A stretch of 64,000 bases of DNA. Origin: Candidatus Avedoeria danica (GTDB taxonomy: Bacteria; Chloroflexota; Anaerolineae; Epilineales; Epilineaceae). The notes under the pieces were generated by a model. That model worked only from the letters and a program-made list of their open reading frames with translations, was not told the origin of the DNA and did not search any database. The position numbers and the translations under genes are program-made. Positions within the stretch are counted from its first letter, which is position 1, and each line of letters opens with the position of its first letter. Location of the stretch: assembly GCA_016703025.1 (NCBI GenBank), contig JADJCV010000004.1, positions 868,001-932,000 of the forward strand. The letters are read 5' to 3'. Below, in pieces: positions 17,378-26,608 of this stretch.

Positions 17378-18706
17378 GTGATTGCGCACGCTTCGCCGGA
17401 CGACGCAGAGGCCGCATGGGCTGCCCTCAGCCTCTCATTGCCCGCGCGTCACGATGCGGCAGCGCGCGGGGCGGACGCCATGCTGGCCCGACTGGCCGCC
17501 GACATCCTTGCCGTGCCCGCCCCCGACGCCGCGACCGCCGCCGATCGCCCGATCGAGCGCCGGCGCGAGCTCGCGCTCGACGTCCTGCTCGTCGAGGCGT
17601 TCGCCCGCCGCCACGGTGCGCTGCCGGATGCGCGCGCCGCACGGGCGCTCGATGGGGCCTGTGCAGCGGTGGCGGCCACGCTCGGCATCCAGCCGATCCT
17701 GAACTATCCGCTCTACATCCGCCACAACCCGCTGCCCCCTTCGCCCCTCCGCACGTTCACGCCGCTCGCCTCGGAAGCGCGTTTCATCCGGATGCATCGC
17801 GCCGTCGAGGAGCGCCTCGACGCGCTCATCCCGGTGCTCGACGCCGTGCTCGACGGCGACTCGGACGCCGCGTTCGATGCGGCCTTCGCGTCGGCTTATC
17901 CGACCCTGGCCGAAGGTTTCCGCGCCGTCAACGCCCTGATGGCCGCCTTCCAGGATCCCGAGCGGATGCCGGTGGACGCGTTCACTCACGGCTTTCGGCC
18001 GTACTACGCCTCGGAGTACGATCCGGCGACCGGGCGTGTTCTCCGCGAGGGTCCGAGCGGACTCCAGTCGCCCACGTTTCGCGCCGTGGCGATGCAGCTC
18101 GGCTACGCGGACCATGGCCTCGACCATTGGACGACCCACCTGGCCGGCTATCACGAGACCGCGGTGCGGAACGACCTCAATCGCCGCCGCGCCGAGCGCG
18201 ACGCCGGCCGCAGTATGGCCGATCGCTTCGCGGCGCGCTTTGGCGGGCAAGCGCTGCCGCGCTTGCACCCCGGTCACGCGGCTTCCCTGCCCGACCTGCT
18301 GGCGATGGCGTACCGCGGCGGTTGGGTCGACGGATCGTCGTCCGCGCTGCTCGCCGCCGCCGGCGTCCGGATCGACGTCTGGCCGCCCGACGCGCCCACG
18401 CCGCCTTCCGCCGACGTGCCGCCGCCCCCGCCGACCACGGCGGCCGACGCGGCCTTCGCGGCGCTGCCGGCCACCGATCGCGGCGCGCTGTCCCGGTTCG
18501 CCGGGCTCGAGGCCATGCTCTTCGGATTCCACGTGGCGCACGTCGCCACCGCCGCCGCGCAGATCGGTCGCGTGCCCGGCACGGGGGGCACGTCCGGTGT
18601 GGACTTCCTCGTGATCGCGCTCTTCCGACGGGCGTTCCCGGCCCTTTGGACGAGCGGGCTCGGTGGTGCCGCCGCGCGCGCCGGCCTTGAGGTCGCGATC
18701 GGCTGA
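17378..18706 (+). CDS. PrnB/DUF1864-like heme protein of the tryptophan 2,3-dioxygenase superfamily
   Basis: 442 aa from a GTG start. Several elements align with tryptophan dioxygenases: SEARFIRMH with H140 at the distal-His position, SGLQSPTFRAVAMQLG (compare GFQSxQFRxxExxLG), and AHVATAAAQIGRVPGTGGTSG. In the last, H388 has the spacing of the proximal heme ligand (H-V-x6-I-G) and 401-407 matches the substrate-binding GTGGxSG loop. PrnB of pyrrolnitrin synthesis belongs to the same superfamily. Kynurenine formamidase and kynureninase are the next two genes, with no classical kynA in view, so a tryptophan-oxidising role is inferred. A PrnB-like ring rearrangement or another indole substrate is the alternative. 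It converges with kynB, leaving 9 bases. Confidence 0.75.
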   Translation: MIAHASPDDAEAAWAALSLSLPARHDAAARGADAMLARLAADILAVPAPDAATAADRPIERRRELALDVLLVEAFARRHGALPDARAARALDGACAAVAATLGIQPILNYPLYIRHNPLPPSPLRTFTPLASEARFIRMHRAVEERLDALIPVLDAVLDGDSDAAFDAAFASAYPTLAEGFRAVNALMAAFQDPERMPVDAFTHGFRPYYASEYDPATGRVLREGPSGLQSPTFRAVAMQLGYADHGLDHWTTHLAGYHETAVRNDLNRRRAERDAGRSMADRFAARFGGQALPRLHPGHAASLPDLLAMAYRGGWVDGSSSALLAAAGVRIDVWPPDAPTPPSADVPPPPPTTAADAAFAALPATDRGALSRFAGLEAMLFGFHVAHVATAAAQIGRVPGTGGTSGVDFLVIALFRRAFPALWTSGLGGAAARAGLEVAIG

Positions 18707-18715
18707 GCGTTGACC

Positions 18716-19363
18716 TCAGGGCCCGTCCGCCAGCCGTCGGACGACGGCCCGCACCGGCGATGCGTCGCCGCCGACGATCGCCAGCGGCACCGCGGCCAGC
18801 CAGTACGCGCCGGGCGCGAGTTCGGCCAGCTGCAGGTTCTCGAGGATGGCGATGCCGGCGCCGAACAGGGCGTGGTGGGCCGTCAGCGCGCGGCTGTCCA
18901 GCGGATCGACGGACGGGACGTCGACGCCGAGCAGCCGAACGCCGTGCGCGATGCAGGCGGCGGCCGCGTCGGCCGCGACGTGGGGCACGCTTGCCGGCCA
19001 GTGGACGCCGTCGTAGGCATGGCCGGTGGCCACGAGCAGCCGCTCGGGCCATGGCCCGTCGGGATCCAATCCGGCCGCGAGGAGTCCCGCCAAGTCGATC
19101 GCCGCGGCGGGACGGAGTCGGATGAGGCGCGCCGCACCCAGGTACGCGTCGAGCGGGACGTCCTCGATCGTCGCCCCGTCCGCCCGCACGTGGCTCGGCG
19201 CGTCGGCGTGCGTGGCCGTATGGAGGCAGGCGGTCAAGACGCCGACGTTCACGCTGTCGCCGCCGTCGATGTCGGCCAGACGGATCAGCCTGGGCGGCGC
19301 GATGCCCGCCCAGGCCGTGCTGTCGGGTCCCAACGGCAGGCTGATGTCGATCCAGTCGCTCAT
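18716..19363 (-). CDS. kynB: Kynurenine formamidase (arylformamidase, cyclase family)
   Basis: 215 aa. The start MSDWIDISLPLGPDS and the metal-binding signature LHTATHADAPSH are typical of the KynB/metal-dependent cyclase family, followed by DVPLDAYLG, VRLLGVDVPSVDPLD and AIVGGDASPVRAVV. It hydrolyses N-formylkynurenine to kynurenine and formate. The ATG at 19363 is chosen by homology over a much longer open frame. It lies 94 nt downstream of kynU on the same strand, so they are likely co-transcribed. Confidence 0.92.
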   Translation of the reverse strand: MSDWIDISLPLGPDSTAWAGIAPPRLIRLADIDGGDSVNVGVLTACLHTATHADAPSHVRADGATIEDVPLDAYLGAARLIRLRPAAAIDLAGLLAAGLDPDGPWPERLLVATGHAYDGVHWPASVPHVAADAAAACIAHGVRLLGVDVPSVDPLDSRALTAHHALFGAGIAILENLQLAELAPGAYWLAAVPLAIVGGDASPVRAVVRRLADGP

Positions 19364-19457
19364 CGGGTTCCGCGATGCGGGGATCGCCGCCTGCGCGGAT
19401 CGCACGGACGCGCGACGGCGGTCACAAGCCCCGCCGCGTTCACAGGCCGCCAAGCGT

Positions 19458-20669
19458 TCACGTGACGGTGTCGCGCGATCGGGCGAACGGTCGCCACTCC
19501 GCCGTGGCTTGGATGTCGACGATCGCTTGGACCGCCGCATCGAGCTCGTCGTCCCGGGTGTAGAAGTGCGGCGACAAGCGGATGCCCGCCTGGGGTCGGA
19601 AATCGCACAGGATGCCGCGCGCCTTCAGCGCCTGCGAGACGGCGTAGCCTTCCGGCACGTCGAACGCGACGGTGCCGCCGCGGCGCGACGGGTCGCGTGG
19701 GGTCGTGCACCGGAGGGTGGCGGCATCGGCAAGGTCGAGCAGTCGGGCGGTCTGGCGCATCGACTTCGCGCGGATCGGGCCGCTGCCGATCGCGCCGATG
19801 ATCTCGAGCCCCGGCCGGGCGGCATACAGCGCCGGTATGTTCGGGGTGCCGGTCAGGAAGCGCCAGACGTCATCGCGCCGGTCGAGCGTCGGCGCGAAGT
19901 CGAACGGCTGACGGTGCGCCATCCAGCCGGTGATGCGCGGGCTCAGCGCGGCTTGCAGCTCCGGCCGCACCCAGAGGAACGCGCCGCCCGGCCCGCCGCA
20001 CAGCCACTTCAGCACCCCGCCGATGTACACGTCGACGTCCAGCGCCATGACGTCCACCGGAATCACGCCAACGGCCTGATACCCGTCGATGACCGTGAGC
20101 GCACCGCATGCCCGCGCCCTGGCGGTTACCGGGGCGAGGTCATGGATGTATGCGCTGCGAAAGAGGACGTGCGACAGGCAGACGGCCGCCGTTCGGTCGT
20201 CCACCGCGGCGGCGATCCGCTCGGCATCGACGGTCACGCCGTCGTCGCTGTCCACGGTGACGATCTCCACGCCGTCCGCCCGCAGGCCATCTAGGAGATA
20301 GAGGATGGACGGGAAGTGCATCGCGTCCGTGACGATCCGCGGGCGGCGCCGAAGGTCGAGGGCGGACAGGACGATCGCATGGGCCAGCGTGACGCACGGC
20401 TGGAACACGACGTCGCCGGCCGCGGCGCCGATCAGCGGCGCGACGGCATTGCCTGTGTCCGCACTGAGCGTCCACCATGCTTCCTGCCACGCCTGCACGC
20501 CGCGGGTCGCCCACAGCTCGAAGTACTCGCCCAGCGCATCGCGGGCCGCTGCCGGCACGGCGCCGAGCGAGTTGCTGATCATGTAGTTCGACGTGCCGAG
20601 GATCGGGAAGCGGCTGCGCCACGCGAGCAGCGGGTCATCCGTTGACGGATCGATCCCGTTGCCCGCCAT
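19458..20669 (-). CDS. kynU: Kynureninase
   Basis: 403 aa fold-type I PLP enzyme, normal kynureninase length. The PLP lysine lies in YIGGVLKWLCGGPGGAFLWV, a near match to the kynureninase signature. Other motifs: NYMISNSLG near the N-terminus, CLSHVLFRSAYIHDL, TVIDGYQAVGVIPVDV, LTGTPNIPALYAA and the C-terminal GILCDFRPQAGIRLSPHFYT. It cleaves kynurenine to anthranilate and alanine. The start at 20669 is the ATG nearest to homology; the Shine-Dalgarno is weak. A TATACTGCC -10 lies about 100 nt upstream. With kynB it forms a minus-strand pair feeding anthranilate, plausibly to the CoA ligase gene set at 10.7-14.9 kb. Confidence 0.93.
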   Translation of the reverse strand: MAGNGIDPSTDDPLLAWRSRFPILGTSNYMISNSLGAVPAAARDALGEYFELWATRGVQAWQEAWWTLSADTGNAVAPLIGAAAGDVVFQPCVTLAHAIVLSALDLRRRPRIVTDAMHFPSILYLLDGLRADGVEIVTVDSDDGVTVDAERIAAAVDDRTAAVCLSHVLFRSAYIHDLAPVTARARACGALTVIDGYQAVGVIPVDVMALDVDVYIGGVLKWLCGGPGGAFLWVRPELQAALSPRITGWMAHRQPFDFAPTLDRRDDVWRFLTGTPNIPALYAARPGLEIIGAIGSGPIRAKSMRQTARLLDLADAATLRCTTPRDPSRRGGTVAFDVPEGYAVSQALKARGILCDFRPQAGIRLSPHFYTRDDELDAAVQAIVDIQATAEWRPFARSRDTVT

Positions 20670-20768
20670 GCCGTTCGCGTCGGCTGATTCCGTCCCCACG
20701 ATCCGCCCCCAGCGTCTGTGCCGCTCGCGCGCCACGATCCGTCGTTCGCCCCGTTCCGCTGATCGGGC

Positions 20769-20777
20769 GGCAGTATA
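20769..20777 (-). promoter_or_regulatory. TATACTGCC -10 candidate for kynU-kynB
   Basis: The complement reads TATACTGCC, about 100 nt upstream of kynU and in the divergent gap with the YchF-like gene. Just beyond it (about 20799-20827) are two direct GTTGGCG units spaced about two helical turns apart, which could be regulator half-sites. Confidence 0.45.
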
Positions 20778-20937
20778 CCAAAGACCGGTACACCCACGTT
20801 GGCGCCGACACGCCCAAAGTTGGCGTCGCCGGGCGCGCACCGTACCATCGCCCTCCCACGAGCGAAGGCGTCGACGTGCCGCGGAGTGATCCACCCGCCG
20901 GCCGCCCGCTCGACGCGCCGCACCGGAGAGTCCCGCC

Positions 20938-22032
20938 ATGGCTGAGGTGATGCAGTTCGGTGTGATCGGCTTGCCGATGAGCTCGAAGACGACGTTGTTC
21001 GGCGCCCTGACCGGCGCCGTGCCCGATGCCGCCGGCGGCGGGACGCGCTTCACGATCCAGCGCGCCATCGTCGACGTCCCCGACCCGCGGGTCGATGTGC
21101 TCGCGGCGATGTTCAACCCGCGCAAGGTGACGCGGGCGCGCGTCGCGTTTGCCGACATCGGCGGGTTGCAGAAGGGCATGGGCGAGGGGGGCCTCGGCGG
21201 CGAGCTGTTGAATGCCGTTGCGCTGAACGATGCCCTGCTGCACGTCGTGCGGGCGTTCGACGATCCGGATGTGCCGCACCTCGAGGGCAGCGTCGACCCG
21301 GCGCGGGACATCGCCATGCTGGACAACGAGCTGCTGCTGAGCGACCTCGTCATCGTCGAGAAGCGGCTCGAGAAGATCCGCGACACGCTCCGCCGACCGA
21401 TCCGACCCGTCGAGCGCGAGGCGCACGAGGCGGAACAGGCCGTGTTGGAGACCGTGCACGCCGGCTTGTCGGACGCGATCCCGGCGCGCGATCTCGACCT
21501 CGACGAGGCGACGCTGTTGCCGATCCGCGGCTTCCAGCTGTTGACCCTCAAGCCGGTCGTCATCGTCGTGAACACCGGCGACACCCCGCCGGGCACCGGC
21601 GCGGCACTGCCGGCGTATGACCACCGCAAGAGCGCGGTCGTCGGCATCCGTGGCCGGATCGAGATGGAGATCGCCCAGCTCGAGCCCGACGATCGGGCCC
21701 TGTTCATGGCTGAGTACGGCGTGGGCGAGACGAGCGCCGCACGGATCCTGGCGACGTGCTACCGGCTCCTCGGGCTGCACTCGTTCTTCACGGTGGGCGA
21801 GGATGAGGTGCGCGCCTGGACGATCCCGATCGGCGCGACGGCGCTCGAAGCGGCGGGCACGATCCACACCGACCTGGCGCGAGGCTTCATCCGGGCCGAA
21901 GTCGTCAGCTACGACGACCTCGTGGGCCTTGGCGGTATGAACGCCGCCCGCCAGGCCGGCAAGCACCGCATGGAAGGCCGCAACTACGTCGTCGCCGACG
22001 GGGACATTCTCCACGTGCGATTCAACGTCTGA
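20938..22032 (+). CDS. Divergent YchF-like P-loop NTPase (DUF933-type)
   Basis: 364 aa, the length of YchF/OLA1. Architecture: N-terminal P-loop domain, central coiled-coil helices (LSDLVIVEKRLEKIRDTL) and a C-terminal TGS-like domain (SFFTVGEDEVRAWTIPIGATALEAAGTIHTDLARGFIRAEV, split in the usual places). The G1 loop reads GLPMSSKTTLF instead of GLPNVGKSTLF, and G4 reads VVNTGD instead of the ANVDE type, so nucleotide binding may be altered. GGAGAG stands about 8 nt before the ATG. YchF is a ribosome-associated ATPase linked to translation and stress. This is a degenerate relative whose activity is uncertain. Confidence 0.85.
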   Translation: MAEVMQFGVIGLPMSSKTTLFGALTGAVPDAAGGGTRFTIQRAIVDVPDPRVDVLAAMFNPRKVTRARVAFADIGGLQKGMGEGGLGGELLNAVALNDALLHVVRAFDDPDVPHLEGSVDPARDIAMLDNELLLSDLVIVEKRLEKIRDTLRRPIRPVEREAHEAEQAVLETVHAGLSDAIPARDLDLDEATLLPIRGFQLLTLKPVVIVVNTGDTPPGTGAALPAYDHRKSAVVGIRGRIEMEIAQLEPDDRALFMAEYGVGETSAARILATCYRLLGLHSFFTVGEDEVRAWTIPIGATALEAAGTIHTDLARGFIRAEVVSYDDLVGLGGMNAARQAGKHRMEGRNYVVADGDILHVRFNV

Positions 22033-22398
22033 GCGGCGTCGACCCGGCGATCCTGTGCCGACGACCGTCAGACCGGCCCTCCGGCCGCACGCACACGGTC
22101 GTTTCGAGGATGCCGCCCTGCATGGCAGAATTGTCAGCATCGTCCGAGTGCGCTCACCGTCCGCTCACCCGAAGGTGGCCGAACGCTGTACCGCCGCCGG
22201 CCGCTGTGGCACAATCGCAGCGTTTGCCGACCACCGGAGGTTGGCGTGCGCCTTGTCCCCGCTGGATGCGCCCGGGGCCGCGCGCGCGACGCCTCCGTGG
22301 ACGGCTTGGCGCAAGCGGAAGCGGGCAGGGCCAGCGCTCGGTGGGAACGCTTGACGCAGCTTGGGATGTCGCCGGTCGTATCCGAAGGGAAGGGAACT
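22033..22398. other. 366-bp gap without a convincing gene
   Basis: An open frame from 22246 continues into the next gene, but its first 51 codons look non-coding and a better GTG start with AAGGGA lies at 22399. The stretch presumably holds the promoter of that gene. I see no clear hexamer pair, hairpin or RNA gene. TGGCACAAT near 22205 resembles a -10 or a partial sigma-54 element but lacks a partner. Confidence 0.4.
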
Positions 22399-23673
22399 GT
22401 GAAGATCATTCGCTGGTTCATGGTGTGTGTCGCCGTCGGCGCGCTCGGCGCCCTAGCGGCGGCGACCGCGAACGGAGAGGCGCGAGCGCTGCCGATCACG
22501 GAGCGCGATGGGGCGGAGACGGCCGACATCCGGCCATGGCTCGCCGAGCAACAGGCCAAGCACGGCGTGGCGTTCGCTGAGCAAGCGCGCCAAGCGATGG
22601 CGGCCCAGTCCGCGTCGCAGGCGGCCTCCGGCCGGCCGTACGGCATGCGGCCGTTGGGCCGACAGCAGGGTGGGGCGTACGAGCAGCTGATCGACGACTT
22701 CGAGGGCCAGGTCATCGACAACCAGAAGTGGTTCTGGATCATCGACAGCGACCTCCCGCCGACACGCTTCGGCGAGTACTTCTGGGCACTGAGCCAGTGC
22801 ACTTCGAAGCCGCGCAAGTCGGGCGACATCCAGAGCTTCTGGGCGATCGGCGGCGGCCGCGAGGGCAGCAAGCGGAAATGCGGCGATCTCTATCCATCGG
22901 GTGCGTCGAGCGAAGCTGCACTCCTCCTCGACCTGCGATTCTGGGATCCGACGTCGACGTCGCAGCTCGAACTGAACTATGACATCTGGCTGAACACACG
23001 GATCATGCCCGACCCGGTGACGGGCGTGGTGGAGGACGGCCTCTTCGCCGTGCTGTGCATCCCGGAGGGCGGCGAGCCGTGCCGCCGCCAGGTCGTCCTC
23101 GAGGCCCAGTTCGGCCAGTCCGTCAACTGGTTCGATCACCCGACGGTGATCGACCTGACGAACGCCTGTGACCACTACGACCCGTCCAAGTGCTATCAGC
23201 TGGCCGGGCGCGAGGTGATCATCAAGTTCGTGTTCAAGTCGGAGCGTCCGGTGTCCGGCATGGAGGCGCCGCAGACGTTCCAGGACGGTGTCTTCATCGA
23301 CAACATCGTCCTCGTGTCCAGCAGCGAGCCGGGCCCGGTGCTCGATCCGCCGCTCCCGACGTGGACGCCCGTCCCGGGTCGAACCGTCACCGTGCCGACG
23401 CCCGGCGAACCGACGGCGTCGCCGACGCTCGACCTCGAAACGGATACGCCCGGCCCGTCCGAGACGCCCGAGCCGACGGAAACGCCGGAAGGGCCCGCCA
23501 CGCCGGGTGACCCGCCCACGGATACGCCCGAGCCGTCCGCCTCCCCGACGATGGGCGAGGTGACGGACACCGCCACGCCGGAACCGACGGATACGCGCGC
23601 GCCGACCGCGACGTCAACGACGGCGCCGCCGCCCCCGCCGCAGTCCGTCTTCCTGCCGGTCGGCTACAGGTAG
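22399..23673 (+). CDS. Secreted protein with Thr/Pro-rich C-terminal linker and LP tail
   Basis: 424 aa from the GTG at 22399, preceded by AAGGGA. The N-terminus (KIIRWFMVCVAVGALGALAA) is a signal peptide. Residues ~90-310 form a β-rich domain of jelly-roll character (YEQLIDDFEG, DNQKWFWIIDSD, GVFIDNIVLVSS) with four to six Cys that may pair outside the cell. This domain type often binds carbohydrate, but I cannot assign a family. The last ~100 residues are Thr/Pro/Glu-rich and end in SVFLPVGYR, the shared C-terminal tail. A strong terminator follows. Confidence 0.8.
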   Translation: MKIIRWFMVCVAVGALGALAAATANGEARALPITERDGAETADIRPWLAEQQAKHGVAFAEQARQAMAAQSASQAASGRPYGMRPLGRQQGGAYEQLIDDFEGQVIDNQKWFWIIDSDLPPTRFGEYFWALSQCTSKPRKSGDIQSFWAIGGGREGSKRKCGDLYPSGASSEAALLLDLRFWDPTSTSQLELNYDIWLNTRIMPDPVTGVVEDGLFAVLCIPEGGEPCRRQVVLEAQFGQSVNWFDHPTVIDLTNACDHYDPSKCYQLAGREVIIKFVFKSERPVSGMEAPQTFQDGVFIDNIVLVSSSEPGPVLDPPLPTWTPVPGRTVTVPTPGEPTASPTLDLETDTPGPSETPEPTETPEGPATPGDPPTDTPEPSASPTMGEVTDTATPEPTDTRAPTATSTTAPPPPPQSVFLPVGYR

Positions 23674-23747
23674 GCTGGTAACCCGACGACCGACCCGCGC
23701 CTGACCGCACGGCGCGACGGTCAGGGTCGGGCGTTAGATGTCCATCG

Positions 23748-23795
23748 AACAGCAGGAGGGCCGGCCGAATCAGATCGGCCGGCCCTCCTGCTGTT
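23748..23795. terminator. Perfect 21-bp hairpin terminator
   Basis: The arms 23748-23768 and 23775-23795 are perfectly complementary over 21 bp around a 6-nt loop (ATCAGA). It sits between convergent genes ending at 23673 (plus) and 23891 (minus), so it can terminate both. Only a short T-run follows on the plus strand. Confidence 0.85.
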
Positions 23796-23890
23796 TCATG
23801 TGACTTTCGGTGCGGCCCGCTTTCGGGGCCTTTCGGGGCGATTCGGCTCGGACCGCGGCTCGCGGATGCGACCGCGATCGATGCCCGGAA

Positions 23891-24463
23891 CTAGCGGAGC
23901 GTCATCAGGTAGCCGACGATCATGTCCACGTCGGCGGGGCTCAGGTCGGCGCCGCCCTTGGCGGGCATAATGCTCTGGCCCGGCTTCCCGTACTGCGTGT
24001 CCGTGGTGCCCGGCACGATGTAGGCGCCCGGATCGAGGATCGATTCGCGCAGGTATGCCTCGATGTCGCCCGCCGCCGCCTTGCCTGTGTAGCCTGCTGA
24101 CGCAAGATGCTCGGCCGCCGTGGTGCTGGCGTTCGACAGGTCGGGGCACGTCTTGCTCTCGTAGCCGAGCGCATCGAGCGTGTGGCACGCTTTGCACGTC
24201 ACCATCTTCGCGTCCACCGCCGCCGGGTCGATCGGCGCCGGCGCGTTCGGGTCGCGCGTGGGGCGGCCGGAGACGAGCGCCGTCAGCGTCGGGGCGACGC
24301 GCTCCATCGCCTTCGTCGTCGCCGTGCCGTCCGGCGTCGTCACGAACAGCGTTCGCATGATCGCCACGGTGAGGATGAGCGTGACGAACAGGCTCGCCCA
24401 TGCGAACAGCTTGTACCCAAGGCGAAACACCTCGAACGGTGCGTCGTCGTCTTGCATGGCCAT
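23891..24463 (-). CDS. Membrane-anchored monoheme cytochrome c
   Basis: 190 aa. One N-terminal transmembrane helix (LFAWASLFVTLILTVAIMRTLF) anchors an outside-facing domain. The heme motif is CKACH (~residue 90). The distal Met ligand is probably in SIMPAKGGADLSPADVDMIVGYLMTL at the C-terminus, as in class I cytochromes. An insert of ~40 residues between heme and Met ligand is longer than in minimal cytochromes. GAGG lies 8 nt before the ATG. Likely an electron carrier of a respiratory chain; no oxidase genes are in view. Confidence 0.88.
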   Translation of the reverse strand: MAMQDDDAPFEVFRLGYKLFAWASLFVTLILTVAIMRTLFVTTPDGTATTKAMERVAPTLTALVSGRPTRDPNAPAPIDPAAVDAKMVTCKACHTLDALGYESKTCPDLSNASTTAAEHLASAGYTGKAAAGDIEAYLRESILDPGAYIVPGTTDTQYGKPGQSIMPAKGGADLSPADVDMIVGYLMTLR

Positions 24464-24555
24464 ACGGTGTGCCTCTCCTCACGCGGCTCGTTACGCGCGG
24501 GCATTCTAAGGGGCGCTCGGTGGGCCGTCAAACGTTTGGCGGTCCGAGTTGCGTC

Positions 24556-26571
24556 CTACGTCCGTCGCTCGCGCCGGCCGCTCGGCGCATCGCCGCGCGC
24601 CGCCAGCGCCTCGCGCACCTCGCGCACCTGGTCGCGCAAAGCGGCCGCGCGCTCGAACTCGAGGCGCTCGGCGGCGTCGCGCATATCCGCTTCGAGCGCG
24701 CGCGCCAGGGAGACGAGCTGTGCCCGCTCGAGCTTCTCCGGCACGACGTACGCGCCCTCCTTCTCGGCCACGCGCACGATGTCGTCGGTCAGCGCGTGGA
24801 CGGACGTCGAGATCGATCGCGGCGTGATCCCGTGGGCGGCATTGTGCGCCGCCTGCTTCGCCCGCCGCCGATCCGTCTCGTCGATCGCCCGCCGCATCGC
24901 GTCCGTCATCGTGTCCGCGTACATGACGACGGTGCCCTCGACGTGGCGCGCGGCACGGCCGATCGTCTGGATGAGGGCCGTTGCGCTGCGCAGGAAGCCC
25001 TGCTTGTCGGCATCGAGGATCGCGACGAGGCTGACCTCGGGCAGGTCGAGTCCCTCCCGCAAGAGGTTGATGCCGACGACGACGTCGAACACGCCATTGC
25101 GTAGATCACGCAGGATCTCGATCCGCTCCAGCGTCTCGACCTCGCTGTGCAGGTACTGCACCTTGATGCCGACCTCGGCCAAGTACTCCGTCAGGTTCTC
25201 CGACATCTTCTTCGTGAGCGTCGTGATGAGCGCCCGCTGCCCACGGTCGACACGGCCGCGCACGCGCGCCACGAGGTCGTCGATCTGGCCGCGGGTCGGC
25301 TGGATGATGATCTCGGGGTCGATCAACCCGGTCGGGCGGATGAGGAGCTCGGCCACGTGGGGGCCGGATCGCGTGAGCTCGTACGCGCTAGGCGTGGCCG
25401 AAGTGAAGATGATCTGGCGGACGCGCCCCTGCCACTCGTCGAACGTCAGCGGGCGGTTGTCGAGCGCCGACGGAAGGCGAAAGCCGTAGTCGACAAGCGT
25501 CGTCTTTCGCGAGCGGTCGCCGTGGAACATCCCCTGGATCTGGGGCAGCATGATGTGGCTCTCGTCAACGAAGATCAGGTAGTCGTCCGGGAAGTAGTCA
25601 AGCAGCGTCCACGGTGCCTCACCGGCGGCGCGGCCGGAGAGGTGGCGGCTGTAGTTCTCGACACCGCTGCACATCCCGATCTCGCGCAGCATCTCGAGGT
25701 CGTAGTGCGTGCGCATCTTCAAGCGCTGCGCCTCGAGCAGCTTGCCCTCGGCCTCGAGCGCCGGCAGCCGCTCGGCCAGCTCGGCTTCGATGTCGCCGAT
25801 CGCCCGGGCCATCTTCTCCTTCGGCGTGATGAAGTGACGGGCCGGGTAGATGTCCAACGTGTCGAGCTCGGCCATCACCTCGCCGGTCAGCGTGTCGATC
25901 CGGCTGATCCGTTCGATCTCGTCGCCGAACATCTCGACCCGGTAGGCGGTCTCTTCATACGCCGGCTGAATCTCGAGCGTGTCCCCCCGTACGCGGAACG
26001 TGCCGCGCCGCAAGTCGAAGTCGTTGCGGTTGTACTGGATCTCGACGAGGTGCCGCAGCATCTTCGTCCGATCGCGCACCTCGCCCCGCTGGATCTTCAC
26101 GACGACCTGCCCGTAGTCTTCGGGGCTGCCGAGTCCGTAGATGCACGACACGGACGCGACGATGATCACGTCGCGGCGCTCGAACAGCGTGCTCGTCGCC
26201 GCCAACCGCAGCCGGTCGATCTCGTCGTTGATCGACGAGTCCTTCTCGACGTACGTGTCCGTGCGCGGCACGTAGGCCTCGGGCTGGTAGTAGTCGTAGT
26301 ACGAGACGAAGTACGAGACGGCGTTGTCCGGGAAGAACGCTTTGAACTCCGCGTACAGTTGGGCCGCGAGGGTCTTGTTGTGGACCATCACCAGCGTGGG
26401 CCGATTGACGGCTTCGATGATCTTGCTCATGACGTAGGTCTTGCCCGTGCCCGTCGCGCCGAGCAGCGTCTGCGCCGGCACGCCGTCCTGCAGGCCGCGC
26501 ACGAGCTGCCGAATCGCCGTCGGCTGGTCGCCGGCGGGCTCGAACGGGCTGACGACCCTGAACTCGGGCAT
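24556..26571 (-). CDS. uvrB: Excinuclease ABC subunit B
   Basis: 671 aa, standard UvrB length. Features: N-terminal [17 protein letters not shown], Walker [14 protein letters not shown], the β-hairpin [29 protein letters not shown] (DEAD-box II), [14 protein letters not shown], helicase motifs [19 protein letters not shown] and QTIGRAARH, and a C-terminal UVR domain ([23 protein letters not shown] split across the helix). It loads onto DNA with UvrA and recruits UvrC in nucleotide excision repair. GGGAGG lies 6 nt before the ATG. The gene follows a secreted FG-GAP protein gene by 37 bp on the same strand, an unusual partner. Confidence 0.98.
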   Translation of the reverse strand: MPEFRVVSPFEPAGDQPTAIRQLVRGLQDGVPAQTLLGATGTGKTYVMSKIIEAVNRPTLVMVHNKTLAAQLYAEFKAFFPDNAVSYFVSYYDYYQPEAYVPRTDTYVEKDSSINDEIDRLRLAATSTLFERRDVIIVASVSCIYGLGSPEDYGQVVVKIQRGEVRDRTKMLRHLVEIQYNRNDFDLRRGTFRVRGDTLEIQPAYEETAYRVEMFGDEIERISRIDTLTGEVMAELDTLDIYPARHFITPKEKMARAIGDIEAELAERLPALEAEGKLLEAQRLKMRTHYDLEMLREIGMCSGVENYSRHLSGRAAGEAPWTLLDYFPDDYLIFVDESHIMLPQIQGMFHGDRSRKTTLVDYGFRLPSALDNRPLTFDEWQGRVRQIIFTSATPSAYELTRSGPHVAELLIRPTGLIDPEIIIQPTRGQIDDLVARVRGRVDRGQRALITTLTKKMSENLTEYLAEVGIKVQYLHSEVETLERIEILRDLRNGVFDVVVGINLLREGLDLPEVSLVAILDADKQGFLRSATALIQTIGRAARHVEGTVVMYADTMTDAMRRAIDETDRRRAKQAAHNAAHGITPRSISTSVHALTDDIVRVAEKEGAYVVPEKLERAQLVSLARALEADMRDAAERLEFERAAALRDQVREVREALAARGDAPSGRRERRT

Positions 26572-26608
26572 GGAGAACCTCCCGGTGCGTCGAACGAGCG
26601 GCGCGCGG

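Noticed and set aside
22195..22215. TGGCAC near 22203 as a sigma-54 promoter
   Set aside because: The second element (TTGC at correct spacing) is missing.
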